Source: Gemmataceae bacterium (GTDB taxonomy: Bacteria > Planctomycetota > Planctomycetia > Gemmatales > Gemmataceae). Taken from it: DNA of 8,618 nucleotides. The translations under genes were made by a program, and so were the position numbers. Below the pieces are notes generated by a model. That model saw only the letters and a list, made by a program, of their open reading frames with translations, searched no databases and had not been told where the DNA came from. The stretch spans positions 1 through 8,618 of the forward strand of contig CANLGS010000122.1 of the NCBI GenBank assembly GCA_947490035.1, given 5' to 3'. Every line of letters begins with the position of its first letter. Within the stretch, counting starts at the first letter, position 1. Shown in pieces: positions 1 through 4,913 of this stretch.

Positions 1-1514
1 ACGTAGCGGCGGATGGTGTGGTCCTCGTCACGTCGCACCACCAGCGAAACCTTGCAGTGCGTCTTCAGCCCGACGAACCCGAAGACGACGTGAACCCCGG
101 CCTTCTCCAGTTCGCGCGCCCAGAGGATGTTCCGCTCCTCGTCCATGCGGGCCTTCAGTTCGACAACGGCCGTGACCTGCTTGCCGCGATCCGCGGCGCG
201 TTGGAGCGCGCGCACGATGGGCGAATCGCTGCTCGTGCGGTACAGGGTCTGCTTGATGGCGAGGACGCGGTCGTCCGACGCGGCGGCTTCGATGAATTCG
301 ACCACGGGCGCGAACGATTCATACGGGTGAAACACGAGTACGTCGCGGCCGCGGATCACGGACCACGGGTTGCTCGCCTGCGCGAACGCGGTCACGAGCG
401 AGGGCGTGAACGGCGGGTCGCGGAGGTCGGCGAAGCCGGGCAGCCCGAAAAGCTGGAACAGCCCGGTGAGGTCGAGCGGGCCGGACGCGGTACACACGTC
501 GGCGATGCTCAGGTTCAGCCCGTCCGTGAGGAACAGTTGCATGTCGGCCGGCGCGTCGGCGTCGATCTCCAACCGCACCGGGTGCCCGCGGCGCCGCGCC
601 CGCACGTGCGCCTCGATCTCCTCGAGCAGGTCGTCCACCTCGTCGTCGAGTTCGTACTCGCTGTCGCGCGTCACGCGGAACGCGGCGGCGCGGCCGATCT
701 CCAGACCGGGGAACAGTTCGGCAAGGTGCAGCCTGATCGCGTCTTCCAGCGGCAGGAACGAGTGCTGCGCAGCAGGCAGTGGAGAGTGGGCAGTGGGCAG
801 TGAAGACGGCGCTTCGCCGTTCGCGCTCGGCGTTTTGCTTTCACTGCCTGCTGCCTTCTGCCCACTGCCTGCTGCGCCCTGCCCACTGCCTGCTGCGCCC
901 TGCCCATTGCCTACTGCCGCTGCTGGCAGAGGCAAGAAGCGCGGCAGCACGCTGGGCACCTGGACGACGGCGTACAGGGGGTCGGCGTCGTTGGGCCGGT
1001 GCAGCGCGACGGCGAGGTTGAGCGACTTGTTCTGGAGGTGCGGGAACGGGTGCGCCGGGTCGGTCGAGAGCGGCGTGAGGACGGGGAAGATTTCGCGCGT
1101 GAACAGGTCGCGGACGTGCGCGCGGTCGGCGTCGGAGAGTTGCTCGGCGGTGCGCAGCACGATCCCGCGCGCGGCCAGCACCGGCAGCACCTCCTCGCGC
1201 AGCACCCGGTACTGCTCGGCCACCAGTTCGCGCGTGACGGCCCGCACCTGCTCCAGTTGCGCCTTGGGAGAAAGTTGGTCGGCCCCGGACCCGATAGGTA
1301 TGTTCGCGTGGACCTTCTGCTGGACGCCGCCCACGCGGACCATGTAGAACTCGTCCAGGTTCGAGCTGAAGATGGCGAGGAACTTCAGCCGCTCCAGCAT
1401 CGGCACGGTCGGGTCTTGGGCCTCTTCCAGCACGCGCCGGTTGAACTCCAGCCAGCTCAGGTCGCGGTTGGTGTAGAGGGACGGGTCGTCGAGGTTGATG
1501 GGGGCTGCGGGCAC
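1..1514 (-). CDS. ppk1: Polyphosphate kinase 1, N-terminal 504 residues (3' end outside window)
   Basis: This enzyme reversibly transfers the ATP gamma-phosphate to inorganic polyphosphate. The frame is open from a GTG at 1514 to the left edge. The start is chosen because GGAG (1524-1521) lies 6 nt upstream and the protein then opens with the PPK1 N-domain pattern (LYTNRDLSWLEFNRRVLEEA, then NLDEFYMVRVGG). The H-domain follows (FPHLQNKSLNLAV; VPSVLPRFLPLP at 186-197; VTRDSEYELDDEVDDLLEEI). Next come the first catalytic-domain motifs: HPYESFAPVVEF, AIKQTLYRTSSDSPIV, VELKARMDEERN, and GLKTHCKV with H486. By family knowledge H486 matches the phosphorylated histidine (H435 in E. coli as I recall it). 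The shift of about 51 residues fits a repeat-derived insert at about 198-249. The reading stops at RRY, where RRYVHLGTGNYN is expected. The second catalytic domain is missing only because of the window edge. The gene stands alone downstream of an ABC exporter and a terminator. The identification is firm. Confidence 0.96.
   Translation of the reverse strand, partial: MPAAPINLDDPSLYTNRDLSWLEFNRRVLEEAQDPTVPMLERLKFLAIFSSNLDEFYMVRVGGVQQKVHANIPIGSGADQLSPKAQLEQVRAVTRELVAEQYRVLREEVLPVLAARGIVLRTAEQLSDADRAHVRDLFTREIFPVLTPLSTDPAHPFPHLQNKSLNLAVALHRPNDADPLYAVVQVPSVLPRFLPLPAAAVGNGQGAAGSGQGAAGSGQKAAGSESKTPSANGEAPSSLPTAHSPLPAAQHSFLPLEDAIRLHLAELFPGLEIGRAAAFRVTRDSEYELDDEVDDLLEEIEAHVRARRRGHPVRLEIDADAPADMQLFLTDGLNLSIADVCTASGPLDLTGLFQLFGLPGFADLRDPPFTPSLVTAFAQASNPWSVIRGRDVLVFHPYESFAPVVEFIEAAASDDRVLAIKQTLYRTSSDSPIVRALQRAADRGKQVTAVVELKARMDEERNILWARELEKAGVHVVFGFVGLKTHCKVSLVVRRDEDHTIRRY
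768..923. repeat. In-frame repeat element inside ppk1: inverted arms plus four 21-nt tandem units
   Basis: Seen directly: the left arm (768-805) and right arm (839-876) are inverted copies matching at about 31 of 38 positions. From 840 there are four consecutive 21-nt units (840-860, 861-881, 882-902, 903-923). Units two and three are identical, and the outer two are diverged. The core word is CACTGCC with variants. Because 21 is a multiple of three, the ppk1 frame is kept. On the minus strand the units encode a heptapeptide-like G-A-A-G-S-G-Q pattern, followed by a Ser/Pro/Ala-rich stretch. The segment interrupts the conserved H-domain between LPRFLPLP and SFLPLEDAIRLHL. Such CACTGCC arrays look like intergenic repeats rather than protein sequence. 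Insertion of a genomic repeat into the coding region is my inference. Confidence 0.85.
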
Positions 1515-1518
1515 GACA

Positions 1519-1524
1519 CTCTCC
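1519..1524 (-). promoter_or_regulatory. Ribosome binding site of ppk1
   Basis: The minus strand reads GGAGAG here, with 6 nt between GGAG and the GTG at 1514. The reading frame stays open upstream but has no better start, and family similarity begins just after this GTG. The site therefore decides the start. Confidence 0.7.
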
Positions 1525-1554
1525 AGAAAGCAAACCGGGCAGCGGAAGAGGATT

Positions 1555-1560
1555 AGTATA
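1555..1560 (-). promoter_or_regulatory. Candidate -10 element of a ppk1 promoter
   Basis: TATACT on the minus strand matches five of six bases of the sigma-70 -10 consensus. It stands out in an otherwise GC-rich stretch and would start a transcript about 35 nt before the ppk1 GTG. No convincing -35 box lies 16-18 nt upstream (TTCCGG is the best there), so this is tentative. Confidence 0.3.
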
Positions 1561-1580
1561 CGCGCGAAGGAGCTTGGCCG

Positions 1581-1598
1581 GAAGCCGCTCGCGGCTTC
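1581..1598. repeat. Short perfect hairpin upstream of ppk1
   Basis: Eight-base perfect arms (GAAGCCGC / GCGGCTTC) flank two bases, in practice a 7-bp stem with a 4-nt loop. It lies just upstream of the candidate -10 box of ppk1, where it would overlap or replace the -35 region. It could be an operator or simply a GC-rich chance palindrome. Confidence 0.4.
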
Positions 1599-1621
1599 GC
1601 AAGACAGTGTCGCGCGGGCAA

Positions 1622-1668
1622 CGAGAAAACCCCACCGCATCTCGGCTTGCGCCTTAACACGGTGGGGC
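1622..1668 (-). terminator. Rho-independent terminator of the ABC exporter unit
   Basis: On the minus strand CCCCACCG (1667-1660) pairs perfectly with CGGTGGGG (1637-1630), followed at once by TTTTCTCGT. The 22-nt loop contains a smaller hairpin, GGC-GCAA-GCC. A GC-rich stem followed by a T run is the classic intrinsic terminator form. It lies about 160 nt after the permease stop and about 115 nt before ppk1, so it should separate the two transcripts. On the plus strand the matching T run is absent. Confidence 0.7.
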
Positions 1669-1694
1669 CGGAACAGAGAAGAGGCAGAAGTCGG

Positions 1695-1726
1695 GGTATA
1701 GTGACCGGGCGCGCGAATCCTGTCAA
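1695..1726 (-). promoter_or_regulatory. Possible promoter (TTGACA, 20-nt spacer, TATACC) just before the terminator
   Basis: A perfect -35 consensus TTGACA (1726-1721) is followed after 20 nt by TATACC (1700-1695), which matches four of six -10 bases. The spacer is three bases longer than ideal. A transcript from here would run only about 65 nt into the terminator at 1622, unless it reads through into ppk1. The call rests on motif matching alone. Confidence 0.25.
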
Positions 1727-1752
1727 CACCAACTGGGGAAGTTTCTCTGTCG

Positions 1753-1821
1753 TCTTGTGGCACAGGCTTTCAGCCTGTGTTCTGACACCAAGAACACAGG
1801 CTGAAAGCCTGTGCCACAAGA
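1753..1821. repeat. Doubled palindromic repeat (REP-like), 31-bp perfect arms
   Basis: The left arm (1753-1783) and right arm (1791-1821) are perfect inverted copies around a 7-nt loop. Each arm contains its own palindrome, CACAGGCT-TTC-AGCCTGTG in the left arm. The arm ends carry the word TTGTGGCACAGGCT, shared with the palindrome at 3812-3844, so both belong to one family. The doubled, head-to-head form resembles paired REP elements. It begins six bases beyond the permease stop codon in the minus direction. There is no T run on either side, so it is not a standard terminator, although it may protect mRNA 3' ends. Confidence 0.85.
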
Positions 1822-1826
1822 AAGAA

Positions 1827-2801
1827 TCACAACGGGGCGGGCAGATCGCGGCGCGTGAACACCCGCAGCGCCAGCGCGTAGCCGGCGGCGCCGACCGCGA
1901 ACAGCACGCCCACCGCCGGCACCAGCACCGCCCGCCCGAGGTTCCACGTCTTCCCCACATCGACTGCCCACGTGCCGTCGATCATCATGCGCTGCGGCTG
2001 GTAGTAGTAGAAGAACGTGAACGGCCGCACCCACCCGACCGGCTCCCACAACTGGCCGATCGTGTTCGCCACGAACATCGCGATCAGCACCAGCACCGCG
2101 TACCCCACCACCTTCCACCGGCTCCGCCCGAACGCGGACAGCGCCAGCGTCGTCCCGCTGATCGCGAACATCAGCGCGAGCGTGTTCACCAGCCCCACGA
2201 GTTCGCCCACGCCGCTCACCGGCAGCGGCGTCAGGTCGCGGGGGTAGTTGTCCGTCCCCGGCATTTCCTTGAGGATGGCGTAGTCGCGGACGAACGGCCC
2301 GACCATTTCGAGGCCGAACTGCGTGCCCGCGAAGAACGCCAGACACAGCCCCGGCAGCACGATGCAATCGACGATGAGGTGCGCGAGCAGCAGTCGGTTC
2401 CGCGGCACCGGTTGCGACATGAGCAGTTCCATCGTGCCGCGGTCGAGTTCGCCGGCCACCGCGCCGGCGCCGCGACCGACGCACCACACCACGCACATGA
2501 TGAGCAGCACCGGGTGCAGCAGCCCGATGGCGAGGAACTCGGTCGGCTTGGAGAAGTTCATGTCGCCCCAGCCCAGCGCCGCCTGCGACACCTTGCTCGG
2601 CCCGGTCAGCAGCATCTTTTCGAGCTTCTTCGGGTCGCCCATCGCGAACTTCGACACGATCTCGAACATGGGCGCGATCTCGGTGGTCACGCGCTGCGTG
2701 ATCTTCACCCAGAACGCCGCGAAGATGAACAGTACGATCGCCACCGCGATGAACGCCGGGCGCACGTCGCGGAGCAGCTTGCGAACGAGAATGAACGTCA
2801 C
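1827..2801 (-). CDS. ABC-2-type transporter permease
   Basis: This 324-residue protein is the membrane half of an ABC exporter. It starts at GTG 2801, the only plausible start: GGAGA lies 6 nt upstream and hydrophobic sequence begins at once. The frame stays open further upstream only because it runs through a palindrome and the ATPase gene. Six hydrophobic segments are visible at about 16-32, 90-109, 138-160, 201-224, 231-251 and 289-312. The loop before the third segment has the ABC-2 pattern GELDRGTMELLMSQPVPRNR (117-136), where a membrane-proximal Glu and Gly-Thr precede a Leu/Pro motif; in the family this region contacts the ATPase. A soluble segment of about 55 residues (35-89) separates segments one and two and probably faces outward. 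It follows its ATPase gene by 83 bases, so the two make one exporter. The substrate cannot be told from sequence. Confidence 0.88.
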   Translation of the reverse strand: MTFILVRKLLRDVRPAFIAVAIVLFIFAAFWVKITQRVTTEIAPMFEIVSKFAMGDPKKLEKMLLTGPSKVSQAALGWGDMNFSKPTEFLAIGLLHPVLLIMCVVWCVGRGAGAVAGELDRGTMELLMSQPVPRNRLLLAHLIVDCIVLPGLCLAFFAGTQFGLEMVGPFVRDYAILKEMPGTDNYPRDLTPLPVSGVGELVGLVNTLALMFAISGTTLALSAFGRSRWKVVGYAVLVLIAMFVANTIGQLWEPVGWVRPFTFFYYYQPQRMMIDGTWAVDVGKTWNLGRAVLVPAVGVLFAVGAAGYALALRVFTRRDLPAPL

Positions 2802-2806
2802 GTGCG

Positions 2807-2811
2807 TCTCC
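2807..2811 (-). promoter_or_regulatory. Ribosome binding site of the permease gene, abutting the hairpin
   Basis: GGAGA on the minus strand lies 6-7 nt before the GTG at 2801. Its first base is directly next to the end of the 29-bp inverted repeat (2812-2885), so folding of that repeat would place the site at the foot of a very stable stem. Confidence 0.65.
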
Positions 2812-2885
2812 GGCGAACCCCGCCCGCAAGGGCGGGGGTGATTCGCGGTGTCGGACCACCCCCGCCCTTGCGGGCGGGGTTCGCC
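2812..2885. repeat. Doubled GC-rich palindrome between ATPase and permease genes, 29-bp perfect arms
   Basis: The arms 2812-2840 and 2857-2885 are perfect inverted copies around a 16-nt centre. Each arm is also a hairpin alone: CCCCGCCC-GCAA-GGGCGGGG at 2818-2837 and the complementary form at 2860-2879. It starts within the ATPase stop codon (its last base is 2885) and ends beside the permease ribosome binding site, so it fills nearly the whole gap. With no T run it is not an intrinsic terminator by form. It may act as a REP-like element that stabilises upstream mRNA or lowers permease expression relative to the ATPase. Confidence 0.85.
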
Positions 2886-3760
2886 TACCCGTGGTACTTC
2901 TTGTAGATCGGGGACAGTCCCTGCGGTTCGATCACGAGGTCCGCGAGCGGCTGCTTCGCGAGCCAGTCGAGCAGCACCGGCAAGGGGCCGCGGAACGTCA
3001 TCTGCAAGCGGCCGTCGGCGATGGTGTTCTCGCCCAACTCGGAACCGCCGGGGCCGGTCGCGGGGGCGTCGCCGGTCAGCCACGCGCTCACCACGCGACC
3101 CTCGCGCAACTCGCTCATCTCCTGAACGTGAACCAGCTCGCCGCGGCGCAGCACCGCGACGCGGTCGCACACTGCTTCGACTTCCTGAAGAACGTGCGAC
3201 GAGAACAGCACTGCCTGACCGCGCGCCCGCGCGGCCTTCAGTTGGTCGAGCAGTTCGTCGCGCATCGTCGGGTCGAGCGTGTTCGTCGGTTCGTCGAGAA
3301 TGATGAGCGGCACCTTCGGCACCAGCACCGCGAGCAGCGCCACCTTGCGCTTCATGCCGCTGGACATCTGCGTGAGCGGTTTGTCCACGTCGATGTCGAG
3401 CTTGCGCGCGAGGTCATCGACTTCGGCGCCGGGTGTGTCGCCGCGGAGTTGCGCGAGGAACGTGACGAGCCGGCGACCGGTCATGGTGTCGTACAGGCGG
3501 AGTTCGCCGGGCAAGTACGCGACCCGCTTGCGCGTCTCGACGCTGTTAGTCCAGCAGTCGAACCCGCCGATCGTGGCGCGGCCGCTCGTCGGTCGGAGGA
3601 AGCCGAGCATGAGCCGCAGCGCGGTGGACTTGCCGGACCCGTTGGGGCCGAGCAACCCGACCACCTCGCCCGGTGCGACGGACAGCGTGAGCGCGCTCAG
3701 CGCGCGGAACGACCCGTAGTCCTTCGTCAGGCTCTCGGTCGCCAGTATCGGCTCGGTCAT
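2885..3760 (-). CDS. ABC transporter ATP-binding protein (ABC-2 exporter type)
   Basis: This 291-residue protein hydrolyses ATP to drive the permease encoded next. It shows Walker A GPNGSGKST (38-46), a signature motif in the altered form MSSGMKRK (132-139), Walker B LIILDEP (152-158) with catalytic E157, a D-loop at L162-D163, and the switch histidine H189 in SSHV. The Q-loop position reads YLPGEL (82-87) without glutamine, a form I associate with NatA-like drug or bacteriocin-immunity exporters. The region after about 215 is the usual variable C-terminal domain. ATG 3760 is chosen because similarity begins at once (TEPILATESLTKDYG). An in-frame start at 3841 would only add residues translated from a palindromic repeat. 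No clear ribosome binding site precedes the ATG. The fold is certain and the substrate unknown. Confidence 0.93.
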   Translation of the reverse strand: MTEPILATESLTKDYGSFRALSALTLSVAPGEVVGLLGPNGSGKSTALRLMLGFLRPTSGRATIGGFDCWTNSVETRKRVAYLPGELRLYDTMTGRRLVTFLAQLRGDTPGAEVDDLARKLDIDVDKPLTQMSSGMKRKVALLAVLVPKVPLIILDEPTNTLDPTMRDELLDQLKAARARGQAVLFSSHVLQEVEAVCDRVAVLRRGELVHVQEMSELREGRVVSAWLTGDAPATGPGGSELGENTIADGRLQMTFRGPLPVLLDWLAKQPLADLVIEPQGLSPIYKKYHG

Positions 3761-3811
3761 GCCGCTATTGTCGGGCGCGGTGGGAAGAAAGGCGAGCGCG
3801 CGGAGAAGTGG

Positions 3812-3844
3812 TTTGTGGCACAGGCTGGAAGCCTGTGCCACAAA
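3812..3844. repeat. Single palindromic repeat (REP-like), 15-bp perfect arms
   Basis: TTTGTGGCACAGGCT (3812-3826) and its exact inverse (3830-3844) flank three bases. It lies in the 97-base gap between the lipoprotein stop and the ABC ATPase start. It shares 14 arm bases with the doubled element at 1753-1821. A following T run is missing on both strands, so terminator function would be atypical. When translated, this repeat yields spurious peptide such as AQASSLCHK, which can mislead start prediction. Confidence 0.85.
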
Positions 3845-3857
3845 GAGAGAACACGAC

Positions 3858-4913
3858 TTACTGCTGCCGCGCCCCTGGGAGCGTGATGGTCAGCGGCGGG
3901 AACCCTTCCGGCAGAACCAGACCCGCCTTGGGCGCCACACTGGGCGTCGGGCCGTTCGGCGTTATCATCGCGCCGGGCATCACCGGCATCGGCGCCGCGC
4001 CGTTCGGCATTATCGCGTTCGGCGGCAACATCGCGCCGGGCAGCGGCCCCGGCGCCATTCCGCCACCAACCGGAATCGGCGCGCCGGGCTGATTCGCCAG
4101 CACCCCGCCCGGCTGAAGGCTGCCGGCCGGGAACCCGCCCATCCCCGTCATCGAACCGGCGCCGAGCGACGACGGGCGGCTCTCCGTGTTCGGCTTGTCG
4201 CTCCACACCGGCGTCCCGAACGGCGTGGTGTCGAGCGTCACGGTACTCGGCGTCGCGTACAGCGTGTTGCCGTTGTCCGGGTCGTAGCGGGCCGAAATCC
4301 GCACCTTCGTGATGTCGGACTTGTACGCCGGCCACGGCAGGAACAACACGTAGCTCCGCCCCCACGTCTCGTCGCGGGTCTGGAGGTTGCGCAGCGTGGC
4401 CTTGTCGAACTGCCACCGCTCCGGCGTCGCCGCCGGCTGACCGGCGGGCCGCGGCGTCTCGTCCACCATGTCCACGGTCAGCGTTCCGTCGGCCAAGACG
4501 AACTCGAGGTTCTTGCCGCCGAACAGGAACATCTGCCCCGCGATGCCCGGACTCTGTTTGCCGTTGCGGACCGGGTCCGCAAGGTAGGCAATGCGGTTCT
4601 GCCAGCCGACCGCCAGTTCGGTGGCGATCACCTTCCGCTCCATCATGGCGGCCACCTTCGCACGCGACGACGGCCCCGCGGCGGCTTGTGGCATGGCGCC
4701 CTGCGGCGCCGGCATCGTCGCCGACGCCGGCACCACTGCGCCGGTGGTGATCGTAGACGCCGCCGAGCGGGTCGTCTCCTGCGGTGGCGGCAGCACGCCC
4801 GGCTGCGTCACGTCGGGTTTCTTCGACTCGGACTTCTTCCCGTCGGTCAGGCACCCGCTGCCGAGTGCCAGCACGCCGACCGCGAGCGCCATCAGCGGGT
4901 ATCTTGTGCCCAT
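3858..4913 (-). CDS. Putative secretin-associated lipoprotein, function unknown
   Basis: I do not recognise a named family for this 351-residue protein. ATG 4913 is followed by a hydrophobic stretch (6-19) and a lipoprotein-like site LGSGC with C21. The -3 residue is glycine, so the lipobox is weak. After a Pro/Ala/Thr-rich linker (about 33-82) comes what looks like a folded domain (about 84-230) with alternating hydrophobic segments such as KNLEFVLADGTLTVDMV, SYVLFLPWPAY and KVRISARYDPDNG. The rest (about 243-351) is a Pro/Gly/Met-rich, probably disordered tail, rather like that of the secretin upstream. The start lies inside the last codons of the secretin gene (22-base overlap), which suggests coupled translation and a shared job. 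Frame shadows extend the frame to 5249, but only the ATG at 4913 gives a signal peptide. A role as a pilotin-like partner at the outer membrane is inference. Confidence 0.75.
   Translation of the reverse strand: MGTRYPLMALAVGVLALGSGCLTDGKKSESKKPDVTQPGVLPPPQETTRSAASTITTGAVVPASATMPAPQGAMPQAAAGPSSRAKVAAMMERKVIATELAVGWQNRIAYLADPVRNGKQSPGIAGQMFLFGGKNLEFVLADGTLTVDMVDETPRPAGQPAATPERWQFDKATLRNLQTRDETWGRSYVLFLPWPAYKSDITKVRISARYDPDNGNTLYATPSTVTLDTTPFGTPVWSDKPNTESRPSSLGAGSMTGMGGFPAGSLQPGGVLANQPGAPIPVGGGMAPGPLPGAMLPPNAIMPNGAAPMPVMPGAMITPNGPTPSVAPKAGLVLPEGFPPLTITLPGARQQ

Larger units (their letters stand above)
1515..1826. other. 312-base intergenic region between the permease gene and ppk1
   Basis: No coding sequence is supported here. 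Reading in the minus direction, it holds a doubled palindrome (1821-1753), a TTGACA box (1726-1721) with TATACC 20 nt further on (1700-1695), a Rho-independent terminator (1668-1622), a short perfect hairpin GAAGCCGC-TC-GCGGCTTC (1598-1581), the TATACT box (1560-1555) and the ppk1 ribosome binding site. The region thus ends the ABC exporter transcript and probably starts that of ppk1. Confidence 0.7.

Noticed and set aside
768..923. ppk1 as a pseudogene broken by the repeat
   Set aside because: The repeat spans a whole number of codons, contains no stop in the ppk1 frame, and conserved motifs continue in the same frame on both sides.
840..923. Tandem repeats as a CRISPR array
   Set aside because: The 21-nt units are adjacent with no unique spacers, and they lie inside a coding sequence.
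2812..2885. Intrinsic terminator between ATPase and permease genes
   Set aside because: The stem is strong, but no T run follows on the minus strand; the permease ribosome binding site comes next instead. Partial termination is possible but not shown.
1647..2906. Long plus-strand open frame (419 codons) opposite the permease gene
   Set aside because: Its translation is rich in Arg, His, Gln and Pro with no recognisable domain, it runs through two palindromic repeats, and the opposite strand encodes a clear permease. It is a high-GC antisense shadow, as are the frames at 18-803, 370-1347, 2891-3886 and 3759-5075.
3761..3841. Upstream ATG at 3841 as the start of the ABC ATPase
   Set aside because: The extra 27 residues begin with peptide encoded by the palindrome at 3812-3844 and match no part of an ABC ATPase; similarity begins exactly at the ATG at 3760.
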